From Calycina herbarum (lineage: Eukaryota; Ascomycota; Leotiomycetes; Helotiales; Pezizellaceae): a stretch of DNA of 64,000 nt. Position numbers and translations under genes: made by a program. The first letter of the stretch is position 1. Every line of letters begins with the position of its first letter. Shown in pieces: positions 34,400 through 47,923 of the stretch. The stretch is taken from NCBI GenBank assembly GCA_001414485.1, contig LLEY01000211.1, positions 1 to 64,000 of the forward strand, in the 5' to 3' direction. The notes beneath the pieces are model-generated. The model was given only the letters and a program-made list of their open reading frames with translations, did not search any database and had not been told where the DNA came from.

Positions 34400-37300
34400 T
34401 AGTAAAACTCCTAAAGTTCTCCTAAGCAATAGTTAAGGTTGCTTTTTAGTTCTTATATATTTTCTAAATATAAGTAATCTAACTATTTTATTAAGTACTT
34501 AACCTACTCTCTAACTAGTTTATAGTTAAGAATCCTCTTAACTTCGTACTTAGCGTTTAGGTTTACTAGTTAAATTTCTATAATTAGAGCTAGTAGTGCT
34601 CTAGGTAGTACTAGTTCGAGTAAGGATATATAGAATACTAGGTAGATGTTTATTATCCTTAATAGTACTAATTTATAATTCAAAGGTCTCTTAACTCGTT
34701 TAATTTTAAATAGTCTAAGTTTTTTATAATCTAATTTATTACTTAGTCTTTTTATATTAATATTCTTTTATACTAAGTAGACTTTATCCCCCTCTTTTAG
34801 CGTTAGCTCTTAACTACGTCGTTTATTATAGTAGTACGCGTTTCTTTCTACTATAAATTATAGGTCCTCTATAAGTTCTTTATATAGACTCTTAATCCTT
34901 AAGACTTAAATATAAGTAAGTTAGTTATTAATAGTTATAAACAGTAGTTCTTAATATACTAATAATTTATATCTAAAGTTAGTATAGAATAGTATAATAA
35001 GTATTGTTTCTATTACTAAACTATTATAGACAAACTATACTAAGAATAGCAGTTCTACCTAGTTATCTTACTAGTAGTTTATATAATAACGAAGGTATAT
35101 TTTAACTACTTAATTCATCTATTCGTTTCCTCTATTTATTTAAGAGTAGAAAGCTATAGAGAGCTTTCTTTTTATACTTAATCGTTTTATAAGAGTGATC
35201 TAAAATTTCAAGGTAAAGAGCTTATCTCTATCTAAGAGTATTTCTTTAGGTAGTCTATATCTTAAGACTACTTCTCTAAGGAATATAAATACTAATTCCT
35301 TAGCTATACTTAACTCTATATATACTATTAGAATTATATACTTCGTAAGTTATTCTATAATAACTAGGATCGAGTTATACTTAACTTCTATTATTAGATC
35401 TTTAGATTTTAATAGTTTAATAATAAAATCTATAGATATTAATTTCTAAAATATCTATAATATTAGAGTAGTATTCATCTATTTATAAGAAGTATAGTAG
35501 GAAGCCTTATTTCTAGTATAGGTATTATATTCTACTATTACTTCCTTAACTATCGTAGATAATTAATTAATATAGTAGTATTATCTTATCCTCTAGAGAG
35601 TTCTTTAAATTCCTTAGTAACTATAAGTAGGTATAGTATAGTATTCCTATATAAATTCTTTTATATATAAGCTAGGAACCTATAATTTCCCTTTTATATA
35701 CTAGTTATAACCTTTATATATATTCTAAATTTTATCTATTTAAATGTTGTTTATTACTACTATCTTATATATAGTAGATACTAAGTCTCTATTCTTAAGA
35801 GTTTTTAAGATTATAATATTCTTATACTTCTTATTTCCCTTATATCTAGGTTTCTAGCTAAGAGTATTAGCTTAAGTATTTAACGTTCTCTTTATATATT
35901 AAATAATAATATTAAATCCTTCTAATATCTCTAACTATCTAGCTAATTATCTTATCATAAGTTCCTTAGTTATTATAAACGTTTTAAGGTTCTTATAGTT
36001 AGATAAAACTATAACTAGGTGTTTTACTAGCTATAAATAAATTCTCTAGTATTCTAAAGCTAACACTATAGTAAGTAGTTCCTTATCAAAGATACTATAG
36101 TTTTATTATACTAGGTTAAATATCTTAGAATAATATATAATAGGTATAAGTTTTCCTTTATTATTTAGTTATAGGTAAATCGTACCTACTACTATATCTA
36201 AGATGTCTATTTCAATTATACTAGGCTTATCTATATTAAAATTATATAAAATAGGTTTCTTTATAAACTTTACTTTAATTTTCTAAAAAGTATCCTCTAT
36301 TTATTTATTCTATATAAACTTAATAACTTTTTTAACTAGTACTAATATTAGTTTAGCAATCTTTATATAGTCTTATATAAATAGACAGTAAAAGTTTATA
36401 AATCTAAGAAAGGACTATATATCCTTTATATTCTCTAGTAATTTCTAGTTTAAGATATCCTAGATCTTTACTAGATCTATTTCTATTTTCTCTAGACTAA
36501 ATACCTATCTTAGGAAAAGTATCTGAGTTACTCTAAACTCGTATTTTAAGAGTTTTAACCGAGAGTTTACTTTTATAAGTTATTATAAAACTTCTCTAAT
36601 ATATCTCTTATATTCTTTTTCTTTTTCTAAGAAGATTAGGATATTATCTAAGTAATAAATTACTATTATTCTTAGAAGATCTCTTAAAATATTATTATTT
36701 TATCTCTAATATATAGCTAGTACGTTATAAAGTCTAAATAGTATAACTATATATTTATAAAAGCCTAATAGTAAGGTAAATACTATCTTCTATTCGTCTC
36801 TAACTTTTATTTATATAAGTTTATAAGCGTTTTATTAATTTAATTTCGTAAATCGTACTACTTTACCTAACTTATCTTATAAGTATTAGCTAGGTAGTAG
36901 CGGATAAGCGTCCTTAACTATAGTATAATTTACTTCTTAATAATCAATATATACTCTTCTATCTAGGTTATCTTTCTTCTTAATAATAAGTATATTTAAG
37001 GTAATTAGTAATTTAGATCTTCTAATATATCCCTTCTTAATACCTTCCTTTATATAACTTTCTATTCTCTATAAGCTTTTCTAGTTATATAACCGAAGCT
37101 TCTACTTTAAGAGGTAATAACCCTCTTTTAATTTAATCTTATAATCCTATAAGTAATATTTTAGTAAGACTTATAAGTCTTCTAGGTTTTTAAACAAAGC
37201 TCTAAATTCTCTATACTATATAGGTATTTCGTTATCAGCTTTCTTACTAACTTATAGAAGACCTTAGACAAGGTGTCCTAGTACTTTAGAAGAGGTAGCG

Positions 37301-39960
37301 CTAACCTCGTTCTAGTCTTAAAGTTATAAACGCGAACCCTTATATTTATATCGACTAAAGGTTATTATTCTAGCCTTCTAATTAATTTCTAGATTATATT
37401 CCTAAATCTATAGTATACTAAATATTACTTTCTTACTCTCTATTTTAATAATATCGAATTATATATTTAAACAGTATCCTTTAATATTAACTTTCGTTAG
37501 AATAGTTTACTAATTAATAATCCTATTTTAATATATAACATCTATACTATTAACTACTTCTAATTAATATAGTCTTATCCCTTTAATTAGAACGTTTAGC
37601 TTCTCTTAAACTATTAGAGAAATAAAGTTACTTATTACTCCTAAGTCTATTATAACTTGTAACCTTTTCCCTTATATTTCTATAGTTACTATTAACTATC
37701 TTTCTCCTAAAGTAGTATTTAACTTTACTTTAATATATTAGACTTTAAAAGATCGATTTTCTTAATTATAATTCTTTCTCTTCTTATTCTTATACTATAG
37801 AAAGAATCTTACTCTTTCTCTATTAACATATACTACCTTATATACTAGTCTATATTCTACGATTCCTATAGTTTTAGGAATTTCTCTTATAAATCATTTT
37901 AGTATTTATTTATAATTATATTAAATCTATTTATAACTAGTTTCTAAAATAGCTTCTATAGACTATAGTTCTCCTATATATAGATAATCTAAAGTAGCTT
38001 CTAATATACTTATCTCTAGTTTTATATAATAAACCTTAAATATATAGTCTCTTAAATTCTTTTCTCTAATAGCTTAAATCTAAGACTAAGGAAAGAATAC
38101 TACTCCTTCTTCATCTGATAATACTACTTTATATATCTAATAATATTCTACTATTCTAGTAGGTTCTAGTAATATTCCTTTAAACTACTTCTATAATAAC
38201 TAGTCTAAGGTCGAGCTTAGTTTATATCGTATCTATTATACTATTGTTTCTTAAACTATTTCTATAAACTATAGTTCTTTTATTAATAGATAATATAATT
38301 CTTCTAGTTCTATTTCAGCCTATCTAGTTATATTAAGCTCTCTTCGTTCCTAGAATAGTATACTAAATAGTTATTATAAGTTATATTTTCTAAATACTAG
38401 CCTATTATTTCTAATTAATATAACTATAATATATCACTTAAATTCCTCTAATATAACATCTTTAAGTAGTATTCTAAGGAAAAGGGTTTTAATTTATTCT
38501 ATAAATCCTATTAGAACTTACTATATCTACGTACTAATTTTATCTAAAATATTATATATTCTCTATATATCCTTTACTTTAGAGTAGCTAGGTTTTTTAA
38601 TTAGTTAACGTTTCTATTCTAGTTTCTTCTCTTTAATAGTTTTCTATCTAGTAATTAAACTAACTAGAGTTATTATTTTAAGGTTATCTCTTATAACTAT
38701 ATATATTAATAAGATAGTTAGGTTAACTTCTTATATCTTATAAGAACTCTAGAAATCTAGTTTCTAATTATTAATATATACTTATTAATTTCCTCGTTTA
38801 AAGATTTTAAAGAAAGCCTAAGTTTCTCTAACTTTAGAGTCTTTATTCTTTATTTCTTCTTCTAAACTAGAAGATAAATCTAATATCTCTAAAGAACTAG
38901 TTAATAGTAGTAATTTATATTCCTCTTAAAGAAGTTACTTAGAATTTATTACTAATTATATATTATAATATTCTTTAAGAAGTAGATCTCTATTATTATT
39001 AGTATTTTATATATTACTAATTCCTTTATTATTTTTAATCTAAGTTCTATATTCTTATACTTTAAGCTCTTTATCTATAAGTTTAATATAATTAGTTAAA
39101 GCTACCTATTATTAAACAGTAGTATTAATTTATTTCTTTCTCTTTAAGTCTTTCTTCTTACTATACTTATTTACTCTATAACTTAGAAGGCTATAGTTAT
39201 AACATAAGTTCTACTTATATTAATAATTTCACTTCTTCTAAGAAAGTCCTTCTTTCTTTAGAAAGGTTTTCTTCTATATAGCGTTCGCCTCCTTACTATA
39301 TCTATTAGCGTAAGAGTACTTCTACTTTTCTAACCCTTTACTCTTTTCCCTATACTTAAGGTTACTCTTTCTAAATTCATATAAGCAGTTATCTAACTAA
39401 ATAACTTCTTTAATTATATCTATAATAGTTAAAAACTATATATTCTATTTAGCTATTTCCTTATAAATATATATCTTTAATCTTCTATAAAAGAGTTCTA
39501 TAAGAGTAATAGTATCCTATTCTAACTTCGTTTTATAACGTTAAAATTTATTAGTATAATCTATTACTAATCTAGTTTATTATAATTCTAAAAGCTTATA
39601 TATAGCTGTTTAAATTATATTAAAATCTCTAAAAACTTTTCTAATAGTTACCTTAAATCCTTTCTAAGATTTAAACATAATCTTAGTTAATTCTATCTTT
39701 CTATCTTTATCCTTATTCTTAAAAAAGTCTTCTAAGTATAGCTAAGCCTATTCTAATACTAATCCTCTAAGGTAGGAGATAGCAAAGATAGTTCGTAAAT
39801 TATAATTACCTTTAAACTTATTAGAGTTAAAGTTAAAATAGATATCTATCTAAAGAAGGAACAAGTCGAGTTCCTTTCGCTTCCTATAATATATATCTAA
39901 TATCTTAACTTTAATAGACTTAAGTGCTTCGACTTTATAAGGCTTAGGTACGTCTAGTAT
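34400..39960 (-). pseudogene. Gypsy D gag-pol relic
   Basis: Minus-strand gag, zinc knuckle (about 39180-39230), protease, RT with YYLDNIL (near 36630-36660), RNase H, integrase and chromodomain relics correspond one for one to Gypsy C. Very AT-rich, with stops in all frames. Confidence 0.8.
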
Positions 39961-40125
39961 ACTAATATTATCGTCGTTCCTAGTTAGCTATATACCAGCA
40001 GGTGTCCTTCCGGTTATACTTCTAGATATGTCTATAACGTTAACTCGACTAGTATTTAAGCTAGCTGCTACAGCGAGGGTTGCTAAGGCTATAGCGACTA
40101 AACTTCTAAGCAGGTACTTAAAGTA

Positions 40126-40209
40126 TAACAAAACTCAAATAAACTAAACAAAGATAACTAAGTCTCGAAGGTTAGTATATAAGTAAGAAGTACAGATACG
40201 CTAGGTTAT
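40126..40209 (-). repeat. 5' LTR of Gypsy D, inner fragment
   Basis: The first 84 bp (plus-strand view) of the D 5' LTR, ending in the duplicated GTTAT (40205-40209). The rest is at 47483-47858; together they total 460 bp. Confidence 0.85.
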
Positions 40210-40672
40210 TATTACGAATTACAGTATACGTGGTAAGTAGTCTAGACAGCGTTCTAATAGAACAAGGTATAATATCTAGGAAAGGAAAGTAACATAGAAG
40301 GAAATTAGTAATATAGAGGACATTAGGGATTTCAGAATCTTACTACTATAGTAATATTAGAAGTCACATAGGGTTATATAACGTGATCGCCTATATCGCT
40401 CTAATCGCCTTAATCGCGAGCAACGCAAGCAACACGAGCGATGTAAGCGATATACTTAGAAACGAAGGTTCTATATAAGACTAGCACGTCTGCTATTAGA
40501 TAGAAGCTTCGTACTCAACTTTAGTTATTAATCTTATTATCTTATTTAATATCTTTAATATAAGTAACAAGTTTACTTCTAAGTAAACAACCTAGCGTAT
40601 CTATACTTCTTATCTATATACTAACCTTCGAGACTTAGTTATCTTTGTTTAGTTCGTTTAAGTTTCGTTATA
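40210..40672 (+). repeat. 5' LTR of Gypsy C
   Basis: 463 bp, from TATTACGAATT to TTTCGTTATA. Confidence 0.9.
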
Positions 40673-40779
40673 CTTTAAGTACCTGCTTAGAAGTTCAGTC
40701 GCTATAGCCCTAGCAACTCCCGTAACAACTAGCCTAAATACTAGTCGAGTTAACGTCGTAAGAACATCTAGAAGTATAA

Positions 40780-41720
40780 CTAGAAGAACACCTGCCAGTA
40801 CCTAGTTAACCAGGAACGACGACAATGTTAGTATACTAGACGCCCCCGAGCTTTACAAGGTTAAAGCACTTAAATTAATTAAAGTTAAGATACTAGATAC
40901 GTATTATAAGAAGCGAAAGGAACTCGACTTATTTCTTCTCTAAATAGATATCTACTTTAACTTTAATTCTAATAAGTTTAAAGACAATTATAACTTATAA
41001 ACTATCTTTACTATCTCCTACCTTAGAGGATCAGTACTAGAATAAGCCTAGCTATATTTAAAGGACTTCTTTAAGAATAAAGATAAAGATAGAAAGATAG
41101 AGTTAACTAAGATTATATTTAAATCTTAGAGAGGATTTAAAGCAACTATTAGAAAAGTCTTTAGAAACTTTAATATAATTCGAACAACTATATATAAGCT
41201 TTTAGAATTATACTAGACTAGATTAGTAATAGATTATACTAATAAATTTTAATATTATAGAACAAAGTTAGAATAGGATACTATTACTCTTATAAAACTC
41301 TTCTATAAAGGATTAAAGATATATATCTATAAGGAAATAGCTAAATAGAATATATAGTTCTTAACTATTATAAGTATAATTAAGAAGGTTATCTAGCTAG
41401 ATAACTACTTATATAAATTTAGAAAGAGTAACCTTAGATATAGAGAAAAGAGTAAAGGGTTAGGAAAGTAGAAGTACTCTTACACTAGTAAGCATAGTAA
41501 GGAGGTAAATACTATATAAAAGAAAATCTTTCTAAAGAAAGGAGGACTTTCCTAGAAAGAGCGAAATTATCAACGTAAGTAGAACTTATATTATAATTAT
41601 AGCTAACTAAGCTATAGAGTAAATAAGTATAGTAAGAAGAAAGACTCTAAGAGAAAGAAATAAATCAATACTACTATTTAATAATAGATAGCTTTAACTG
41701 ATTATATTAAACTTATAGAT
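40780..41720 (+). pseudogene. Gypsy C gag relic with zinc knuckle
   Basis: Begins near TSRNDDNVSILDAPELYKV (about 40806) and shows a gag core (LYLKDFFKNKDKDRKI, then LTKIIFKS). The knuckle near 41590-41632 reads YYNYS-stop-LSYRVNKY, which fits C-x2-C-x4-H-x4-C with Cys-to-Tyr and Gln-to-stop RIP changes. A Lys-rich tail follows. Confidence 0.7.
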
Positions 41721-44700
41721 AAGAAGCTTAAAGTATAAGGATATAGAACCTAGATTAAAAATAATAAAGGAATTAGTAATATATAAGATACTAATAATAA
41801 TAGAGATCTACTTCTTAAGGAATATTATAATATATAATTAGTAATAGAATCTAAGCAACCTTTTTAAGAGGAATACGAATTACTACTATTAACTAGTTCT
41901 TTAGAGATATTAGACTTATCTTCTAGTTTAGAAGAAGAGATAAAGAATAAAGACCTTAAAGTTAGAGAAACTTAGGCTTTTCTTAGAACCTTTAAATAAG
42001 GAAATTAATAGATATATATTAATAATTAGAAACTAGATTTCTAAAGTCCTTATATAATATAAGGAGTTAACCTAACTATCTTAATAACATATATAGTTAT
42101 AAGTAATAACCCTAAAATAATAACTCTAGTTAGCTTAATTACTAGACAGAAAACTATTAAAGAAAAGGAACTAGAATAGAAACGCTAACTAATTAAGAAA
42201 CCTAGCTACTCTAAAGTAGAGGATATATAGAAAATATATAATATATTAGATAAAATTAGTATATAGATATAGTAAGTTCTAATAAGATTTAAAAGATAAA
42301 TTAAAACTCTTTTTCTTAGAATATTACCTAAAGATGTTATACTAAAGGAATTCGAATAATATATTATTATTATATTAATTAAAAATAATAAGCTAGTATT
42401 TAGAAAATATAACTTATAATAACTATTTAGTATATTATTCTAGGAATAAAAGAAGTCTAATATAACTAGATAGGCTAAAACAGAACTAGAGGAATTATAC
42501 TATCTATTAGTAGGAGAACTATAGTTTATAGAAACAGTTTAGGAAATAATAGTATAATAAATATAATATAAACTAAGTCTAACTTTAGATTAGTTATTAT
42601 AGAAACGATTTAAAGGAATATTACTAAAGCCTACTAGAATAGTAGAATATTATTAAATATACGAAGTAGTATTATCAGATAAAGAAGGAGTAGTATTCTT
42701 TCCTTAGTCTTAGATTAGAGCTATTAAAGAAAAGAATTCAAAAGATTATATATTTAAAGTTTACTATATAAAACTAGAGATAAGTATACTAGAAGCTACT
42801 TTAGATTATCTATATATAAAAGAACTATAGTTTATAGAAGCTATTTTAGAAACTAGTTATAAATAAATCTAATATAACTATAGACAAATACTAAAGTAAT
42901 TTATAAAAGAAATTCCTAAAACTATAAGAATTATAGAATATAGATTAATATATAAGGTAGTATATACTAATAAAGAAAGAGTAAGATTCTTTCCTTAGTA
43001 TAAGAATAAGGAGAGAAAGAATTTTAATTAAGAAAATCGATCTTTTAAAGTCTAATATATTAAAGCAAAGTTAGACGCTACTTTAGGAGAAAGACAGTTA
43101 GTAATAACTATAGAAATAGAAGAGAAAAAGTTATAAGTTATAATAGACTTAGGAGTAATAAGCAACTTTATTTCTCTAATAGCTAGAGAGAAGCTAAACG
43201 TTCTAATTAAGGAAATAAGACTATATCGACTAGGGGTGGTTAATAGAATAGACGTTATATACTAAAACGGAATTATTAATTAGTAAACTATTCTAATAAG
43301 AATTAATATTAAAGGACACTGTTTAGATATATAATTCGATATTATTAAAATAGAAAGTAAGGAAGTAATACTTAGTATACTATAGATTTAGGAATATAAT
43401 CTAGAAATCGATTAAAAGGCTAGAATAAGGTTAGCGTTACCTTTTCTAAAGTGTTAAGACATCTTATCTAAGGTCTTTTATAGGTTAGTAAGAAAGCTGA
43501 TAACGAAATACCTATATAGTATAGAGAATTTAGAGCTTTGTTTAAAAACCTAGAAGACTTGCGAGCCTTACTAGAACATTGCTTATAGAATTATAAGATT
43601 AAATTAAAAAAGGGTTATTACCTTTTAAAGTAGAAGCTTCGATTATATAACTAGAAAAGCCTATAGAGAATAGAAAGTTATATAAAAGAAGGTATTAAAA
43701 AGAGATATATTAGAAAACCTAAGTTACTAATTACCTTAAATATACTTATTATTAAAAAGAAAGACGATCTAAATAGAAGAGTATATATTAATTACTAAGA
43801 AGTAAATTATACTATAGTTAAGAACGCTTATCCGCTACTACCTAGCTAATACTTATAGGATAAGTTAGGTAAAGTAGTACGATTTACGAAATTAGATTAA
43901 TAAAACGTCTATAGTCTTATATAAATAAAAACCAGAGACGAATAGAAGATAGTATTTGCCTTACTATTAAGCCTTTATAAATATATAGTTATACTATTTA
44001 AACTATATAATATACTAGCTATATATTAAAGATAAAATAATAATATTTTAAAAGATCTTCTAGAAGTAATAGTAATTTATTACTTAGATAATATTCTAAT
44101 CTTCTTAGAAAAAGAAGAAGAATATAAGAGATATATTAAAGAAGTTTTATAATAACTTATAAAAGTAAACTCTTAGTTAAAACTCTTGAAATACGAGTTT
44201 AGAGTAACTTAGACACTTTTCCTAAGGTAGGTATTTAGCCTAGGAAAAATGGAAATAGATCTAGTAAAGATCTAAGACGTTTAAAACTAGAAATTACTAG
44301 AAAATATAAAAGATATATAGTCTTTCCTTAGATTTATAAACTTTTGCTGTTCTTTTATATAAGACTATACAAAGATTGCTAAACTAATAATAGTACTAGT
44401 TAAGAAAGCTGTTAAATTTATTTAGAATAAATAGGCTAAGGATGCTTTTTAAAAAATTAAAGTAAGGTTTATAGAAAAACCTATCTTATATAACTTTAAT
44501 ATAGAAAAACTAAGTATAATTAAAATAGATACCTTAGATATATCTATAAGTATGATTTACTTATAACTAAATAAAAAAGGAAAACTTATACTAGTTATAT
44601 ATTATTTTAAAATATTTAACCTAGTATAATAAAACTATAGTATATTCGATAAAGAACTGCTTATTATAGTATTAGCTTTAGAATACTAGAGAATTTATTT

Positions 44701-46330
44701 ATAGTTAGTAAAATACCTAGTTATAGTTTTATCCGACTATAAGAACCTTAAGACATTTATAACTACTAAGGAACTTATAATAAGATAATTAGCTAGATAG
44801 TTAGAGATATTAGAAGGATTTGATATCGTTATTCGACATATAAAAGGAACGTTGAATACTTAAGCTAATACTTTTAGCTAGAAACCTAGATATAAGGGAA
44901 ATAAGGAGTATAAGAAGATTACGATCTTGAAAACTCTTAAAAATAGAGACTTAGTACCTACTATATACGAGATAGTAGTAATAAACGATATCTAGATAGA
45001 TAAGATTTAAAATATATATAAAGGTTATAACTAATATATAAAAGAGAAATTATAAGTTCCTAGCTTATATATAAAAGAGTTTATATAAGAATACTATACT
45101 ATACCTACTTACGGTTACTAAGGAATTCGTAGAACCTTCTAGAGGATAAGATAATATTACTATATTAATCAGTTATTTATAATAGTTAAGGAAGTAATAG
45201 TAGAATATAATACCTATACTAGGAATAAGGCTTCCTACTATACTCTTTATAGATAGATAAACACTACTCTAATACTATAGATACCTTAGAAATTAATATC
45301 TATAGATTTTATTATTAAATTACTAAAATCTAAAGATCTAATAACAGGAGTTAAATATAATATAATCCTAGTTATTATAGAATAACTTATAAAATATATA
45401 ATCTTTATAATATATATAGAGTTAAGTATAGCTAAAGAATTAGTATTTACATTTCTTAGAGAAGTAGTCTTAAGATATAGACTACCTAAAGAAATACTCT
45501 TAGATAGAGATAAGCTCTTTACTTTAAAATTTTAGATTACTCTTATAGAACGATTAGGTATAAAAAGAAAGCTTTCTATAGCTTTCTACTCTTAAATAAA
45601 TAGAGGAAATAAACAGATAAATTAAGTAGTTAAAACATACCTTCGTTATTATATAAACTACTAGTAAGATAACTAGGTAGAACTGCTACCCTTAGCACAG
45701 TTCGCTTATAATAGTTTAGTAATAGAAATAACACTTGTTACGCTATTCTATGCTAATTTTAGATATAAATTAATAGTATATTAAGAACTACTGTCTACGA
45801 CTATTAATAACTAACTTACTTATATTTAAGTCTCGAAAATCAAGAGTCTATATAAGGAACTTATAGAGGACCTGTAATTTATAGTAGAAAGAAACATATA
45901 CTACTATAATAAACGACGTAGTTAGGAGCTAATACTAAAAGAGAGGGATAAAGTCTACTTAGTATAGAAAAACATTAATATAAAAAGACTAAGTAATAAA
46001 CTAGATTATAAAAAACTTAGACTATTTAAAATTAAATAAGTTAAAGGACCTTTGAATTATAAATTAGTATTACTAAGGATAATAAACATTCATCTAGTAT
46101 TCTATATATCCTTACTTAAACTAGTACTACTAGGAGCACTACTAGCTCTAATTATAGAAATTCAACTAGTTAATCTAAACACTAAATATAAAGTTAAAAG
46201 GATTCTTAATTATAAGATTATTAGAGATAAGATTAAGTATTTAATTAAATAGTTAGATTACTTATACTTAGAAAATACTTAAGAGCTAAAAAGTAATCTT
46301 AACTATTACTAGGAGGAACTTCGGAAGTTC
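41721..46330 (+). pseudogene. Gypsy C pol relic with chromodomain
   Basis: The protease region contains LVDSGVISNFIS-like sequence (about 43140-43175; DSG of aspartic proteases is recognisable as DLG). RT shows YYLDNILIFLEKEEEY at 44080-44128, where YLDD is expected, so one catalytic Asp is now Asn. RNase H lies at about 44490-44780 and integrase at about 45100-45800. The chromodomain (about 46180-46330) begins YKVKRILNYKIIRDKIKYLI, the last part of a 66-codon open stretch at 46052-46252. Stops interrupt everything upstream. Confidence 0.82.
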
Positions 46331-46379
46331 TACTACTAAAACCTAGAGTTACTTATATTTCGTAGTTAGAAGAGAAAGC

Positions 46380-46960
46380 TTTAAGGAAAGCCGAATCAAG
46401 GATCAGCTTAGTAATAAAAGCGGGGTTGTTAGGAGAGGAAGGGGCTGCCAGCTAGGCGACCTCTAATTCCCTCTCTTCTTTCTCCTTCTCTACTCTTTCT
46501 TTCTTATTAGCTTTATTAAGTTCTTATAGGTTAGTAAGACTACGATAAAGCATCTCTTGCTCCTGCTTTATAAGGAAGTGTTATTGTTTTCGTAGGCGAA
46601 GGATCTTCTATATAGCTTCTTTCTAAATCTTATAGGCTGTCTCTTCTTTCTCTTATAATCTCTGCTTCTAAGTATTAATAGATTCCTACTTAAAAAGTAA
46701 AGGTATTCGATTTTACAACTTAATATTATAAGATTTACTCTTCCTAGTATACTCGGAATACTTAGAACTACTAGGAATACTAATATATCGACGACTGGTT
46801 TTCGTATTTATATAACAAGTATAAGGAATTATTTCACGTCTTAAACGTTCGATTTAAAGGGCGTTAAGGGTTCTATATTATTTAAGCTTGTCTTTTAGGA
46901 GAGGTGTTAACGATATAATAAGAACTAGGGAGGCTGCTAGCCTATTAATAATATTTCTTA
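46380..46960 (-). pseudogene. Antisense Cys-rich open frame between pol and 3' LTR of Gypsy C
   Basis: The minus-strand frame gives LLKDKLK and RTLNALQIERLRREIIPYTC, then YINTKTSRRYISIPSSSKYS and EYTRKSKSYN, followed by Gln/Glu/Lys-rich helical sequence (KEEERELEVAQLAAPSSPNN near the end). The spacing TC-x2-[C]-x5-RR[C]-x9-[C]-x2-[C]-x6-[C] (brackets: Tyr/Asn now, one RIP step or so from Cys) matches the Gypsy D counterpart. It runs opposite to pol. I do not recognise the family. Confidence 0.5.
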
Positions 46961-47005
46961 GGCTATACTTAAGCGTAGGGACATGCTAGTCTAAGAAGGG
47001 GATAG

Positions 47006-47477
47006 TGTTATAAATCACGGTATACGTAGTAAGTAGTCTAGACAGCGTTCTAATAAGATAAGGTATAATATCTAGGAAAGGAAAGTAATATAGAAGGAAA
47101 TTAGTAATATAGAGGACATTAGGGATTTCAGGATCTTACTACTATAGTAATATTAGAAGTCACGTAAGGTTATATAACGTGATCGCTTATATTACTCTAA
47201 TCGCCTTAATCGCGAGCGACGCGAGCGACGCGAGCGACGCGAGCGATATAAGCGATATACTTAAGAACGAAGGTTCTATATAAGACTAGCACGTCTACTA
47301 TTAGATAGAAGCTTCGTACTTAACTTTAGTTATTAATCTTATTATCTTATTTAATATCTTTAATATAAGTAACGAGTTTACTTCTAAGTAAATAACCTAG
47401 CGTATCTATACTTCTTATCTATATACTAACCTTCGAGACTTAGTTATCTTTGTTTAGTTCGTTTAAGTTTCGTTATA
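47006..47477 (+). repeat. 3' LTR of Gypsy C
   Basis: 472 bp. It has four GCGAGCGAC-like units (about 47210-47250), against three RIP-altered units in the 5' LTR. Confidence 0.9.
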
Positions 47478-47482
47478 GTTAT

Positions 47483-47858
47483 TTACTTAAAAGTAAACTC
47501 GTTACTTATATTAAAGATATTAAACAGAATAATAAGATTAATAACTAAAGTTAAGTACAAAGCTCCTATCTAATAGTAGACGTACTAGTCTTATATAGAA
47601 CCTTCGTTTATATTTAGAGTCCTCTTTAGTAGAAGTCTTGAAAATAGAGTCTAACTCTATTTCTAGGGCTCCTTAAAACTAGACTCTATTACCTAACTAC
47701 TCCTAACCGAGTTACGTAATATAACTATAATAAGATCCTAAGATTATATATCCTACTATATCTAATCCTTCCTTCCTTTCAGGGTTATAATAGTGTTCGT
47801 CCTATTAGAACGTCGCCTGGACTTTACTTCGTCACGTGCTAGCACGTGATTCGTGACA
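47483..47858 (-). repeat. 5' LTR of Gypsy D, outer fragment
   Basis: Continues the LTR split at 40209. It ends ATTCGTGACA, which is less mutated than the same end of the 3' LTR (ATTCGTAATA). Confidence 0.87.
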
Positions 47859-47923
47859 GCCGGCGCGCTTACGTGAGATATTATAACAGGCTGTCCCCGG
47901 CGGAGTTGAATTTAGTCTTTTAA

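Larger units (their letters stand above)
40210..47477 (+). mobile_element. Gypsy/Ty3 chromovirus C (innermost element of the right nest)
   Basis: 7268 bp, plus orientation, with exact GTTAT duplications (40205-40209 and 47478-47482). LTRs are 463 and 472 bp; the 9-bp difference equals one unit of the internal GCGAGCGAC repeat. It carries gag, pol with a chromodomain, and an antisense Cys-rich frame before the 3' LTR. It landed in the 5' LTR of its own relative, Gypsy D, in the opposite direction. Confidence 0.92.
33400..47858 (-). mobile_element. Gypsy D (minus strand), interrupted by Gypsy C in its 5' LTR
   Basis: LTR-bounded element of 7186 bp once C and its TSD are removed. Flanks are ACTAG (33395-33399) and GCCGG (47859-47863), which differ only by RIP-type changes. 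The internal sequence is the same family as Gypsy C, in opposite orientation. The LTR shares its last about 215 bp with C but has a different U3. It inserted in the leader of Gypsy E. Confidence 0.88.
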
